Source of the DNA: Membranipora membranacea
Taxonomy: Eukaryota; Bryozoa; Gymnolaemata; Cheilostomatida; Membraniporidae
NCBI GenBank assembly: GCA_914767715.1
Contig: OU612068.1
Location: 14,632,001 to 14,696,000, forward strand
Reading direction: 5' to 3'
DNA length: 64,000 nt
The position numbers were made by a program, and so were the translations under genes. The notes beneath the pieces are model-generated. The model saw only the letters and a list, made by a program, of their open reading frames with translations, was not told where the DNA came from and ran no database searches. This document shows positions 1 to 14,100 of this stretch, one piece after another; position 1 is the first letter of the stretch, and the number at the start of each line of letters is the position of its first letter.

Positions 1-145
1 TGGCAACAGACTGTGGTGTTGGGCAGTTGAAGTACTAAGGCAGAGGTCTCAAGTGAAAGCTGTGAAGTAAGTTGACATTGAGTCTGAATTGTTAGAGGCA
101 TTCATTTAGAAAGATCATTTAGGTGGGTCCATGATTATTTTTTAG
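1..145. other. Left edge: intron of MOV10-like gene 1
   Basis: This short stretch ends in a T-rich acceptor (AG at 144-145) that opens the first visible exon of gene 1. A GTAAGT donor-like site at about 67 and an open frame before it could mark the end of an earlier exon, but I see no zinc-finger residues in it. The first exons of gene 1 (the N-terminal helical exon and the first finger exon, judged from the paralogs) therefore lie outside the window or cannot be recognised here. Confidence 0.4.
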
Positions 146-3100
146 CATGACCGAAGCGGAACTACGTATCCTTGCCCGATGCTTGGCTGCAAATACACGG
201 GAAATTCTCATCAGATGATTGACCATTACCAACGTGAAAAAAGTATAAAAGTTACTACGGATGAGTTAGAGCAAAACAGAGATGCATACAAGTGTGAGCT
301 ATGCAATGTGAGATGTAAATCACAAGCCAGCTTGGATCAACACCTCGAGGGGCAGAGGCATCAAGTCAACTCACTCCAAACTACAATAAGAGAAAACAGG
401 TAGATAAAGGCTTAACTTCTCCGGTCATTTATTTCATATTAAACAGTACTCACTTCATATTGATGTCAACTATACATACAACACAACACACTGAACCATA
501 TAGATCTTTTGAAGGAGTAAATTAACATTATTCTTCACAGAGCAATAGCAATGTAATGATGATTCGATTACTAAATAGTATATCAGTAGATATAGAAAAG
601 GAGGGAGACAATGTTGAAGTTCATGTGACTCTGTTTGAAATTCCGGTACATCATCATTTAGGTCACGGTTGATCAGGAATAAGGGTGATATCGAGATCAA
701 GTTTGATGAAGTGGGACAGAACTCTGGAGCTCTGTTGACCACTACTGGTGGAACTAATGGTCAAACTATCAAGCTTATCATTACCAATAAGTCCAGGAGT
801 GATCCAGTAACTTTCAATGACTACAAACACTTTCATCTGTTCAACCAACAATGCTCCATCAAACTGGCGGATGTTGAAAATACCCTGATTCCTCCCCAGT
901 GTGAGTTACAGTCAAGTGGTAGATTGTGGTGGATATTGCACAGACAGGTTCATGCTAACCTTTAATTAATTCAAGCAAAGAAACCAAAAATCAAATATAC
1001 ATCATCAAAAATAATTACACTTACAGAGTGGTCTTATACTCATCATTGGCTTTGCTTGGTGTAATCTAGGGTAATAGAACAAATAAAAGAAGGTACCAAC
1101 TTCTGTAGCTTTACACTGTACCTACACCATTATCATCCTTTGTAATATAATGTATTTTTATAGATTCCTGCACTGTTGATGTTGAGATAAGACCTAAAGA
1201 TACTGGTCGTGTGCGAGTGCCTCTATTGTTCTCCTTTACAAGAACCACTGAAAAGCTCTTGATTCTGAGAGAGATCGTATACATATGCGTCGCCAATCCC
1301 CAGATCCTTGAGGCCATAAAACCTGTTGCTCCATACACAAAACCAGAGGTTACACAGGCATCCGCGTTGGAGATCATCACAAGTGATTTAAAGCCGAATA
1401 TTGAGTAGGTTATATTTAATGGCTAAATGTTTTACAGGATGCTGGACAAACAATTCAAGGGTTGCAGGAATCAGTGTTTCTCATTTTCCAGGGACTCTTT
1501 GTCAGCATGTTTGTCTTACATTATATTAGTAATGTGAATATACCCATCATAACCAAGTTACTCGATTACAGAAACAGAATACAGCTAGAGCAGAAGATTG
1601 CGCTAGAATCTTATGCTGTGCCCCCTCAGGTGAAATCTCTTGTCGAGAAGGTACGAAAGGCAGGTGATAGAGATTCGACTCAGGCTAATCTTGATAATCT
1701 CAAGTAAGTGATGTTGAAGTAAATTTGAGGTGAGTAACAGTAAACTTGAACACCTTTTCCTTTTCAAAAACTAAATCTTCGGTTACTTTCTGTTCTTTCC
1801 GTTGTAATAACACCTCATGTAAATTTGCATATGTCGTACACGTTTTCTTGAACAGAAGAGACAGATTCATATAGTGGAAGCTCAAGTTCAAGTACATGAA
1901 CTTGGACTTTTATCTATTTGTGTATCAATAACTGTCATGACCAAAACTTATCAACTTTTCTTAGGAAAAGATTGATGATCGAAGAGTTGGAATTCAGCAA
2001 TTATTCGCCATATTTCAACAATCTGTTGTATCTGGAGGAGCAACAGATGGAGAGAGATATAGCTCAGTACACCATGCACTCTGTGAAAATGAGAAAAGAG
2101 GCTAGAACCGGCCTTGCTGCACTTGAGGTTTGTGTGTCGGTGGTGTTTGCTTAGTATGGGAACCCCTCAAAGAAATTGTATCTGGCATAAAAGTGTTGTT
2201 TTTCCTGTCGTCTCATATGTCGACTTGACACATACATGGGATTCAGATACATGGGATTAGGATTTAAGTCAACTTTCACATATATCGAGAGACATTTCTT
2301 GATGCGAAACCAGACACCGTTTCGATTCACTATCACCGTACAAGGCTGCGTGGATGAATGGTTAGCGTGCTTGCACACAATGACTTCTAAGGACATTGAC
2401 GCGAGTGCCCCGGGTTCAAAGGCAGTTTCTTTTCATGTTTTTTCCATCATGGAAATCGTTATCATTCATCATTCGAAATGGGAGTGGACCACTCATTCGA
2501 AGCATGGAACTATAGTGATACAGTATGCAACCAGGAAATATAGAATCCACTTTGGATGATTGATCTAATTTTGAGGCTCAAAAAGATTTTGTTCATAATG
2601 GTTAGAAATTGACGGTTTTATTTCATAATATGTGGTAGGTACCAGGATTGGCTGAGAGTCGGCCATCAGTGCTCAAAGGCGACAAACTATTTGCTATTAT
2701 GCTGAATCCTGGAGACAGTATGAAGTATGAGGCTTATGTTCATCATACAGAGCTGGAGACTGTCAAACTTGGTCTGAGCAGCAGGTAAAATATGGTTATA
2801 AATTCACTGCATTACAAGTTTTGTGTGTTGATATGATAATTCATACAATACTTACTTATATTATTCATAGTATAAATAGTGCTATTGATTGATTTATTTT
2901 GTGGTTAATTAATGCTAAATACCCTTTTGTATGGGCTTTCTTATATCATTTGTACAAACTGACTGAGTTTTGTCATGTGATAAATTGAACCAAAAAAATC
3001 CCCTCCGGTAGTGTGGGGAATTCCCTCTATGGAATGAACTTATGTCTACTCAAAACAAAGTTCTGGGGTGACATTCTAAGCACACCAAACAGCTCTCAAT

Positions 3101-6100
3101 TTATGACCATTGCTTTACCTTTGAGACTACATTTCCATATTTTTATAGAATATCCAACTTCAAATAATATGAAAAAATGGAAAAATGATCCCGAAGTTCA
3201 TCCAGTTTGACTGGGACCAACGACTCCTGCGACACCAGTCGCGTGGTAGTGAATTGCGCCATCTCACAATCCTCAAAGAGAATGGGTTGATTGCCCTAGC
3301 CTACCATGCAAACCCCCTATTTGCTACTCCGAGTGTGCACTCGAATCCCACAGCACAGTCTATTTGGCGCCTTGATACTCGATTTTACAATAACCCCATG
3401 CAACAGAGCATACCTGTTAGGGTTTTTGGCCTTAAGTGACTCGCCCCTTGGACCCCTTGTATGTTTCAGCTGCCTTTCCAGCTTGTCAGGATATTTTTCC
3501 ATGAGTCAGTCAGAAGATGAGCACACAGGAGGGCGCTTGGGGCTGGAACACACAACCGTGAAAACTCCCAAATTTTATTAGATATTTTGTTTCAGGTTTA
3601 CACAGAAGTTTGTGAATAACATGACATTCAGAATAGAATTCACCATCAATCGACTGTCTATCAGAATGGAGCACAGAGCCGTCTCTGAAATGGCTAATAA
3701 CCTGCAGAATGTTCTCTTCCCGAACCCTGCTGATTTCGTCCCAACTCTCCGAGTACCGAAGGATCATAGTTACAGGTAAGATGCTGTTTACAAAATACTG
3801 CTTTTTAGCAAAGAAGATACTAGGGATTATCCCCCACTGAACCCCTACTCAAACAGTTATGTAATGCTTTAAAGTGAAGTTATATAGAGTGGTGTTCACT
3901 CATGTGAAAATAGAATTTTGTGGCGTGTACATGGTATTGATGAGTATTGTTGAGTTTAAAAATTTTTTTTTTTCATGTTAATCCATGCCATGACTTTCCT
4001 CTTGTTCCTAATTATGTCAATTATCTACAATCTTGTCGACAGCCGCTTAATAAATTGCTTCAACTTGTTTAAGGTGTTACAATGCTAAAGTAGAGAACAA
4101 TATGGAGCAGCATCTAGCTGTAAAGCATATAGTGGCTGGTATATCCCGACCAGCACCATATCTTATATACGGTCCTCCGGGTACTGGTAAAACTATGACT
4201 CTGGTAGAAGCTATCAAACAGGTACTGTATGAAATATTATGAAATTGCTGTAAGACTTTATTGCTAACAATTGCTTAGGTTTTTTGTTGAAAACAGAAAA
4301 AAATCAAGGATAAGAAATTCAGTCCAGCAACCGTACATGTGCTTGTTCAGGGTCAGACATGTTCCCCTCAACTTATGTATATATATATATATATATTATT
4401 ATATATACCAGTGGATGTACCTCATGATTTACATTTATATATGAACTGCAAGATTTGTTGAGAGATAATTGGTAGCTTGACCTTACACAAGTCCAAGTTA
4501 AAATTGTCGAGTTAGCAGTTAAATAGCTAAGAACACAACAAGCATCGTTGAAGCTATTTGTGAGGCGTGGTGACAAATGGCAACAATTTGTGGATAGCCA
4601 ATACCAAGAACAAAAGCGCACTGCTACCAAACTTGCTCGGACGTGCCAGCACAAGGTGAAATCCTAGTAATAAGTTCGGCTTTGGTAGCTGCTTTGTTTA
4701 AGATGTGAACCGTTAACTGATGGGCATTACTAAATAAATGTCTAAAAACAATAACATATAGATGATTTGAATCTTCATTCTCCAGGTGTACCGGGATATT
4801 CCAAACTGCCGGATACTAGCCTGTGCTCCACAGAATGCTGCAGCTGACCTCATCACACACAGGCTACTCGACCATGTGGACAAAGTTGATATTCTCAGGC
4901 TTAATGCGCCTTCTCGATCGTACAACGATATTGACCCCGAGGTAAGTGAACTGCGCCAGTACAAACAGATAGATCATATTAAGGCCATTTCTTACCAGCC
5001 CGCATATCTAGTATGGATATATATCATGAACAATAATAAATAAAATTATATAAACATTTGTAGGTACAAGCGGTCTCTAACTATGAGAGTAAGACAGGAG
5101 TTGCTACTACGATGCGTCATGCCCTCAGTTCCAGGTCTAATCGTACTGATATGGAAGTGTATTTCCCTTCCAGGAATGATCTGAGAAAGAAGAAGATAAT
5201 TCTGTCTACCTTGGTTACTAGTGGCAGGTCAGTAGTATCGCAAAGATATAAACCCAGTGATGAAGTGTTTAGATAAACATAGTAACTGGCTCAAAACTGT
5301 TGGATTTGGGTAATAGAAGAAGCATTTCATTGAATCAGCTGCACAAATTTTAAGATCCCCTCAGTTTATTTATAGCTCAATTATTAGTTCCGCTATTGGA
5401 AGATAAGCCAACACATTCACTCTTTATCTGAAAACCCTGGTCATTGAAAGGTTTTGGTTTAAAATATTCTTGCGCCCTGCATGACATGTGTTGAACTAAA
5501 ATATCATCGCATGGCTGAAGTTTATGTATTGTATCTGTAGGTTGGTGTCAGCTGAGATGGTGAACACGCTCACACATATATTCATAGACGAGTCTGGACA
5601 CGCCACAGAGCCTGAGACTGTCATACCTCTGACAGGCCTGATTAGAGATGCTATCAGGTCTGGTGTGCAGGTAGTGCTTGCAGGTGATCCTAAACAACTC
5701 GGACCTGTTGTCAGATCACCGATAGCTCATAATCTAGGTGCGTGTGATGTGTGTGATGCTGTTTGAATTTATGTATGTATGTTTGTAAGATGCGAAAACC
5801 GCTTTTGCATTATTTCTGTATCATTATTATTTTTTAATTCCATTTTCTGTTTCCTTTATTCAAGAATAAGCTGTGCTAGAAATACATAGCATTTGGCTTG
5901 GACGGGCAGTTAAATTACTCAACTAAATCTTAAATCAAGAATAGGCGAGAAAATTGAATACATTTGATATGATACTGATGAAAATTTGGAATAGAAATCA
6001 GTCAAATATGTCGGCTGACATCTGATATTTTGTCTTCACTGGAACCTGTTTTCATATGACAGGTATGAGCCTGCTCGAGAGGTTGATGGACACAGGCGTG

Positions 6101-8739
6101 TATGCTCGAGATGAGACGACAGATCAGTATAATCCTGTTTATGTGACTAAGTTAGTGAGAAGCTTCAGATCTCATCCTGATATACTAGAAGTACCCAACA
6201 TGTGCTTCTATGATAATGAGCTACAGCCTTTCGCTGATAGATTAGCGAGAGAGAGATTCTGTCGATGGGAGGTGAGCTTCAATCGTATCAGCTTTTGAAC
6301 CTCGATTCAACTCTTTTAGTTATCAAGAATCTGAAGTTCACACATGGAAAGTTGTCATGTACTTAATGGTTATGATTCACAAGCGGACATGTTTTGGTCA
6401 TTGGTAATGTAAGCACTTGGTGTGTACTAACCACCAAAGGATGGCCACTGAATTTTTTATTAAATGAAATAATTGTATGTAAGAAAATTCAGCGGCCATG
6501 AACCGAAAGTTTGAATGTTTATTAAAGGTCTCTTGATGTTGTCGACTTACTCAAAATGTTAATTTCTTCACTTTTGCAATGGAATATTACTTATCGGGCT
6601 TGCAGGGTTTACCGACAGCAGGATTTCCGCTGATATTCCATGGAGTACAGGGAGAGGAGGAGAGAGAGGCCCGGTCTCCTTCCTGGTTTAACACTGATGA
6701 GGTTATGAGAGTAGTCAGCTATGTAGAGAAACTGATGGACTGTAAATCACCCAGAGTTAAAGCTGAGCATATCGGAATTATCTCCCCCTATCATCAGCAG
6801 GTAATTTATCAGCACCATTCATGGATCCCATGTGCTGTGCATCTTTTTCTCAGCTATTAATAAGCCTTTATATTGACATCAAGGCTGATGGGTTCGAGGG
6901 TCAAGGAACTTGGCATAAAAGCCTTTTGACAGCAGAACAGAATCAAGTCACTCAGCAACATGCAGCTTTTTTGAAAATAGCCTTGGTGCCATAAATAATG
7001 TTTAATCGAAATCGTCAGGTAAATAAGATAATTCGAGGATTGAAGGCCTTGGAGACGCAGCAGAGAGGTAGAACGCGTGGCTATGCTGATATATCTGTCG
7101 GATCTGTGGAGAAGTTTCAGGGTCAGGAGCGAGAGATCATCATCATCAGTACTGTGAGGAGTCGAGATGCTTTCCTAGATGATGACAAGAAATTTAACCT
7201 TGGATTTGTCGGCAATCCCAAGGTAAAATAGGCTAGTAATATTTCAATCAAAAGCAGATTGATAAAAGTTTAAAAAAATCATTTTGCTGCCTTTCTAATA
7301 GTGAAATGATCCTAGTTGAATGGTATATCAATCATAGTTTAGATTCAACAGTTGGCTGCAGTTTCCTGCCTTTGATAGCAAGTCAATATTGATATTTTTG
7401 TTCAAATATCGAATAATTTCAGATAGCCATGAATTTAGGAAATAACTTTGGTCTATTCATGATAAGATTTTCCAAGTTGTCACTGGTTTCATGGCGAAAG
7501 TTCATGAAGCAGTTGCTTACAATTATTAAACAACCAATATCAGATTCATGGGACAGTATATACCTGCTGTGTGAATCCTGCAGTTATTTTGATTGACAGA
7601 GATTCAATGTGGCAGTCACCAGAGCCAAGGCACTACTTATTGTAGTCGGCAATCCGGCAATTCTCAGGAAAGACTCCAACTGGCTCAGGTAAGTTTGCTC
7701 ACAATGTTTTCATGAAACAAGAAGTGCAGCACAGTATTCCTATCTTATATAAAGTGAGGCTTTGTGCAATCCATGAGTCAGCATTAAACTCCTACTGGAA
7801 CAGTCCAACTGCTATAACTCAAGGAAGTTCAGATAGGGTTAAGGTAGCTGGAAAAACCATCTACTGAGCATGGATTACTAAGCCATTGAAATCACACACC
7901 ATTTCTTCTGTCTGATTTTCCTCTTGGGAAAGTCCTTTAATTTGCTTGCTACATGCGATTGATGGCTATTGTGTTGACAACTAAATTCATCTCCATAACA
8001 TAGAAGAGGTTGATAAACACCTGAGCTGTAAAACTCAAATAGCACTGAGTAGACCGAGGCTGGAAATGTAATGGAAAGGTAATGAACATTGCAGTATTTA
8101 ATGATAGTTCAGCTATATACTTGTGGCCGATTTCTTTTAAAGCTGTTTCCTTTATCATGATTAGGTTGCTAAGCCACATTGAGGAAGGAGGAGGGTGCGT
8201 AGGAATACCACCTCCTGATGAGATAGATGGTGAAGACATTGATGATCTCAGCAACAGGATGGACGCCATGCAGATACAAGGTAATGGGTTCCGTCATTTA
8301 ATCCAACTGTCTGGCCAACTTGATTGAATTTAAATAATTTCTTACTAAAGCAACCTATGTTTTATGATTGGTGATCCTATGGTTGTATTTGAACTGAGCT
8401 TGGAGGGAGTTGGTGGTTGGGGAGGTGCCTAGTTAATATGTTTGCCCATTCTGTTGTGCTCAAAAGTTTGGAGCCTCGCCAAGTCTGTACTTTTATAATA
8501 ATCATGAATACATCATAATGAATATTTGTTTTTGGTAGAATACTTCCCTTCTCTACTCTACAAAAATATTACATACATTGTCCAAAATTGTCTGCAACTC
8601 ATGCCAATCACCATCTCAGTTGTGTATATATTGTACTTAAATAACAGTCAGCACTTGTATATTCATTACAGAGGCTCTGAGTGGCGGAGCCAGCGAACAC
8701 CAGCAGCAAGTCAACCAGGAGTGGAGGAGAAAAGAGTAA
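146..8739 (+). CDS. mov10-like: MOV10-family RNA helicase, gene 1 (5'-partial, 17 exons visible)
   Basis: Superfamily-1 (Upf1-like) ATP-dependent RNA helicase of the MOV10/Armitage/SDE3 family, known in other animals to work in RNA silencing and retroelement control in cytoplasmic RNP granules. Exons read from GT-AG sites: 146-399, 662-900, 1164-1404, 1572-1703, 1965-2127, 2639-2784, 3596-3775, 4074-4221, 4786-4941, 5064-5227, 5541-5737, 6063-6271, 6606-6800, 7019-7222, 7600-7688, 8165-8280, 8672-8739. Phases agree and the last exon ends at TAA 8737-8739, giving 966 visible residues. Exon 1 has C2H2-type fingers ([14 protein letters not shown] with H). Helicase motifs: I GPPGTGKT, Ia [17 protein letters not shown] (usually DEAG), [45 protein letters not shown]. 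The C-terminus NQEWRRKE resembles the tail of vertebrate MOV10. Introns are 120-860 bp and mostly featureless. Exon sizes match gene 3 almost exactly. Missing 5' exons make the true start unknown. Confidence 0.92.
2344..2425 (+). repeat. tRNA-like relic (possible SINE head) in gene 1 intron
   Basis: The intron between the exons ending at 2127 and starting at 2639 carries an A-box-like stretch (TGGATGAATGGTTAG, about 2351) and a B-box-like stretch (GGGTTCAAAGG, about 2412) roughly 60 bp apart. No convincing cloverleaf can be drawn, so a decayed tRNA-derived SINE is more likely than a functional tRNA. The overlapping open frames show no family resemblance. Confidence 0.3.
4378..4408. repeat. 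TA microsatellite
   Basis: An (AT)n tract of about 30 bp with one small interruption, in the gene 1 intron after the Walker A exon. It has no evident role. Confidence 0.8.
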
Positions 8740-11140
8740 TTCATGCTGGGGATGAATACGCTGTTTTGGTACATATTGATGAAATTCTGTATATCGGCGG
8801 CCAAGGTCAACAATTGCAAAATAGATAAATATTTTCCCACTTAATCAAATTTTTTCCTCATTTCATAAGTTCTGACTTTTGACAATGCTTTGCTGTTTTT
8901 AGGATAATAGCTGCTCTTGCTTTGCTGGCTGTATACTTTTCATCTGGAGCCTCCGGACTATTTTTTTGTTACCTTTCCTCTTTGTGAGGGATTTGCCACG
9001 TCAAGTCAAACATATTTCTGGTGTTTATAATAACATTTATACTGTTTCATAGGATGATTCTAAAATTTATAAAGAATATAATTATTTATTGGGTTTGGTT
9101 CCTTCTACACAAGGTTATATTGGTTTTCTACGGTGAAATTTGTTTGCATGCATTTTTTAATACGAAGTTGCCATCAAAATGTATCAAAAAAGTATTGCTG
9201 ATTTTTAGTGTCCAGCCTCTAATTTTGATTAGAAACAAACAAGAACAAATGGTTGCCCCATACCCTTTCAGGCCCAAGGGGAGCGCCCCAGTTTTTATGA
9301 AACAGATGTCAATCAGCCTAATTCTAGTGAGTATTACAGAGAGTGAAATTATGCAAAGCAATGGGTTATAATTGGTTTCACCAAGCCCTTGGTGAGAAAG
9401 TGGGATGGTTACAAAATCATCGGGTATCATTATAGTTATTAGCCCAAATATCTGGTGTTACCCTACCTGATTGGGGTACTGGTCATGTGTGTGTCATTGT
9501 AAGCCGACATTAGAAGGTTATATTTTTGAATATATACTGCATATATCAGAGCCGACAATGGTTGTTCTGCAAGTTCCGATAGCTTTACTCAATTCCTCAA
9601 TAAAGCTAATTGTCGTATACAGCGAGAAGGATGGTGTTGTCCGCTTGGAATTATCCTGACTCTGAAAGCGAGTACCACTGCTTGGGTAAAACGTACACTG
9701 TATTTCATTCCTTTTGTGCCCTACTGCGTTCCCATTAAAGGTATATATCTATTTATCAATTTGAAAAGTGTTTGGAAGGTGTAGAATTGCTTCAGGTAAA
9801 AAAACACTTCTTTTGTTGTATAACAATTGCTAAGTAGGCGTAATCATTATAATACACATGATACAGCGAGTCATATTACTTATCCATTGATACTTCCGTC
9901 TCCTTATCAATATTTACTGTGTTCACTAGTCCTAATCTATTGATATTTGGCAAGCGACGCAAGGAGTGCGCTCAAGGTGACCAGGTGAGAAATGTTTAAT
10001 ATGGTTTGTTATAGCAAGTATTTTGAGAACAATTATCACTGCAATTTTTATTTTTTTGAATCGTTGTATCTTCAAGTGTCATGCTGTAAAACAAATTGAT
10101 TATGCTGAACAATAACTTTCTGATTGCTCAGACCAAGGCTCATACTAGCCTCAAATTTGGTTTGTGCTCTCACAGGGATCATTACACCTTGTTTGAATGT
10201 TGGGTAGACTACCTTCATAGATGGAAGGTCACACCCCAAAATATCAAGGATCATCAATGCTTACTTTTGAACTCAAACCTAGTCAGGGTCAGTTAGAAAT
10301 TGTCGGAGAAATTCAGAGGGCCATACTGCATGGTGCATTCAAAATAAGGGCAATTAATGGATAGAAATAGTTGTTAGTATGTCTGCAGGTCTCAGCACAC
10401 AAAAGTCTAGTTATCAATGGGGACAGCAGTGGGATTTGATCCAAGAACCCCTTTAAATTACTTTGCTTGCAAGTTTTGGCCAGAAGTCTATTTTATTCTT
10501 TAGATAGATGCATATTTGAATGGTCTCTCTTCTCATGGTGGTTGCAGTACTTTCATGGTTTTCTGTGTACAAATAAAGAGAGATTATGTCCATGTTTTGA
10601 GATTTCAGTTATGCTGCTAACTGTCTGAACAAGCTTGCTTGTTGAATGTTGGGTGTTGTCAAAACAGATTAGGTTCTGAGAGCAGGCAGCCACTTTTGAG
10701 AAAGCTTTGCAAGTCTGTATTGATTATTTTAGTCCTTACGTCAACGGTATTGGAATTCTTGCTCTTTGTCTATCCACCATAGTTATCTTTTTATCTTATT
10801 GTGAGTCACGTTTGCCTCAAAATTTCCAGGGGAGTTTTGTATTAAACGGGACTTCCCCTCCGAGTGTTATTATAATCAATATGTTGTGATTGAATGGATA
10901 ATAGAATTGAAACTAAGCCTGTTTTGTCCCTTGACCTAACTGTGATCAATAGAATTATGTTGGATTATATAACTTTAACTTTATCACTGGCCAGCTGCCA
11001 ACTGAATATGATTCCCATATGCCATATTCAGTATCAATGCTGTGCCTCGATTTTAACAAACATGTTCTTGAAACAACAACCAAAGGGCCATTCAAATAAG
11101 TATGTTCTTACAGTACTTTTTTTCAAACAGTGAAACAAGA
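8740..11140. other. Intergenic spacer between genes 1 and 2
   Basis: This 2.4 kb AT-rich spacer follows the stop codon of gene 1 and precedes the ATG of gene 2. No open frame in it shows a domain or composition I recognise. AATAAA-like hexamers occur near 9598 and 10573, too far from the stop to assign with confidence. An acceptor-like TTTCAAACAG ends at 11130, ten bases before the gene 2 ATG, so a 5' untranslated exon and the gene 2 promoter probably lie in this spacer. Confidence 0.5.
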
Positions 11141-14100
11141 ATGGCTTCACGGGGAGTAAATTCACAGCAGGTGTTGGAGTATTCCTCTGATAGCTCAGCT
11201 GGAATGAGGCCCTCTATCCCTGCGGTTGTGGTACAATCTGATGATGGATCATTATCTTCAAACTATGGAAGCGCTCACATGGTGAATGATGCATCGAGCA
11301 GTCCTTACGCTAGCGCCGCTTTGGTGTTTGATGCCGATTCTAGTACCGATGATGCTAGCATCATACAAGCCAATGTTGTAATCAGAGAAGTGCCACGCAC
11401 ACCACATCAGCACCTTCACAGTGACGAAGATAGTCTTGACTCTGGGTCCTCAAGAGAAATCAATCGCAGACCATTATTGCCCACCAATCACCTTGGGAGT
11501 TGGTATGGAGCTGAAGAGCGTCCATCAGACATAAGCTCTGTTGGTTACCAAATCTCCACAGCCCGCTCTATTAGCTCTAATCTGGCAGAGGAGGGCGATG
11601 CACCAGATGACAATGATGACATGACTGAGCTATGCGGCTCACCAGGTATAGTGCTGCTGATAATTTTTCCATGCAGGGTTCAGCTTGTATACTATTATTC
11701 TAAAATTCATGATTACTCATAAATATCCTAAATAGGAGTAAAAAAATAAGCTAGAGAGAAGGAGTGTGGGGGCCTTGAAGTTAGCATGCAACAATTTTTC
11801 CGATCAAATCCATAGCAAGATTGATGATGTTATGAATATGTGTTTTACCATTGAAAGAAAGTTCTTACTCTGTGGTTTTTAACACACACTTGGCCACAAC
11901 TATTTTTTCTTCAGAACGCAGGTCTCAACTTATTTCGATGTAATAATAATCAGTTTGCAAGGTGTAGAATGAGATCAATAATTATAACCTTATACAATTA
12001 CCTTATCATTTCAATATGTTCCAGGGCTTTGTTACAAGTAGAGAAAGGACTTTGACTTGGTCTAAATAATGTTCGAAATAGTTGGCCCATCTACTCAGCT
12101 GTGATCCAAAACAAAACAAACTTATTTTCCTATTTTCTTTTTTCGCAGTGCCGTGTTTCGGTAACATGTACTTCCACAATGAACTTCTTTTTGAGACATT
12201 CAAATTTCTTGTGTTGGGTCTCAAAAGGAACAGGAGAAGCTATTCTCAAACAGAATTTATGAACGGCATAGACATATCAAACAGTGAAAACAGGTAAGTT
12301 GGTTTATAGGTTTTGTGTTTATGTTCATCTAGGGCACAAGTTCCAGCTGCCAGGGATTATGTTTTTGTTATTTATAGCTGATTCTCGCCTCTGCTTGCCA
12401 TTTTCCAAAGCTTCCGCGTACATCATTTTATAAAACAATTGTTTCATACTACCTGTGTGCTCTAGCAATTTTAGTTAGAAATTGTGATGATAACCTTTTT
12501 GTTTAATGGTACTCTAACAGTAATGGGTATTTCTCAAGTTTTCTCCTCTTTTTTCCTCATGCCCCTTTTCTCATATCACCGAATTATTGGAGCCTGTGCC
12601 ATGTGATGTTCTCTTATCCCAATGAACTAAATTAGTTCATAATTACTTGATTATCCCATTGGAGACTTTCTTATTACAATATTTGTTTTGATAATGCATT
12701 AAAGGCAAACATCACCCTTTTGGAGCCTTTGTTGAAATATCAAAAGAAAAGTCAGCCACACACACACATGAGTCACTATCACAAAGAAGGATATATCCTT
12801 ACTTTGTGATAGCCAGAAAGATTATAATTACATGAGCGCTAATTTTGCAACCATTCAAAACATTGATACTTTGCACTACAAAGCTTGATAGAAGAACTAG
12901 TTGTATGCATTCCAGGCATTTACCATGTTCTGTTTCTGTATACCAGCAACTGATTGAATGCTTTTCTCTCTCTCACTCAAGGGAGAGGGAATGATCATTG
13001 CTATAACCCTTATTACATCCTATCCTGCTGATTCATCTTTTCAGATGTAGCAATCTCGTCATTTTTTAGCTACTGAAAGAAAGAAAATTTATCAATCACA
13101 GACCTGATAGAGACCGGATTTTTCTCAATAAGTTTGTGGCTCATGGTGATAACAGGCTGTTGGTTGCTTTCACAACAAAGAAATTTGGAGACTTGTATTA
13201 CCTCTGTCGAATCTGTGATAAAGGCTTTCTCTGTTGGCAAGGCCTTAGTGATCACTTTACTCACAATGCACATAAAAATGCAGAATCACAGGTGATCACT
13301 ATGATAAGAAAAGTAAGTAGCCCTTGCGGATTGATAAACACCAGAGAAGTCATCAAGTATTTCAAATTGGGATCATTTATGATGAGCGAATGTGTTGATT
13401 CTGAATCAACCAAACAGAGCCATCGCTTATTGAGACAATCCCACATTCTTCAGGAAGGTGGTTGCTATGCATCAATATGTCTACCTTTATTCATACTGTG
13501 TTGTCTTGGTGACCTCCTTTTCTTACACTGAGAGCTCAAAATGAATGGTCTGATTAAGTTGTACTAGATAAGGCCTCAAAATAGGTCTGGTTTAATTGGT
13601 CAAAATAGGATATAATGCACGAGCACAATGTTCTTTTTTTAAGAATGATGATGGATTCAGATGTCCGCTGAATGGTTGTGGCTACAACTCAAAGGACAAG
13701 GAGAAGGTTGAGGAACATGTCAAGCTTGAAAAAGTTCACAAAGTGGACAGAACCAAAGGATTATTTGTGTTTGAACAAATCGACGCTCCCATATATCAGT
13801 TATGTGATATATGTGATATGAGAATATTGACTCAACGCAAGCCTCGTCATCTCATATCTACACACCATAAGCGAAAAGTTCTGATTTGCCAAAGGTGAGT
13901 CGATCATTTCCTCTTGCAATTGCTGGTTGAAAAACCTTTGATAAAAATCAGAAGTGCTGTCTCAGTTAGAAGACTGAGAAATAAAGGTCTCTTTAAGGCG
14001 CGGTCCTCATAGTCTGCCCAAAGCTGCTCTCAATTTGCAGGTAAACCGAGCACACCTTGGGCACCAACAGAGCCCAGTAGTCAGTGACTGCAACCGGGTT

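Noticed and set aside
2151-2559. Open frames in the gene 1 intron on both strands
   Set aside because: They have no recognisable domain, no flanking splice sites that fit the gene phase, and a tRNA-like repeat inside. Paralogs have no exon at this place.
3013-3581. Overlapping open frames just before the gene 1 exon at 3596
   Set aside because: They show no similarity to the other MOV10 copies. The homologous intron of gene 3 has no counterpart, and the frames end before a normal acceptor.
9021-9430. Opposed open frames of about 100 codons in the spacer between genes 1 and 2
   Set aside because: They are hydrophobic and AT-driven on both strands, with no motif and no splice context. They look like chance frames.
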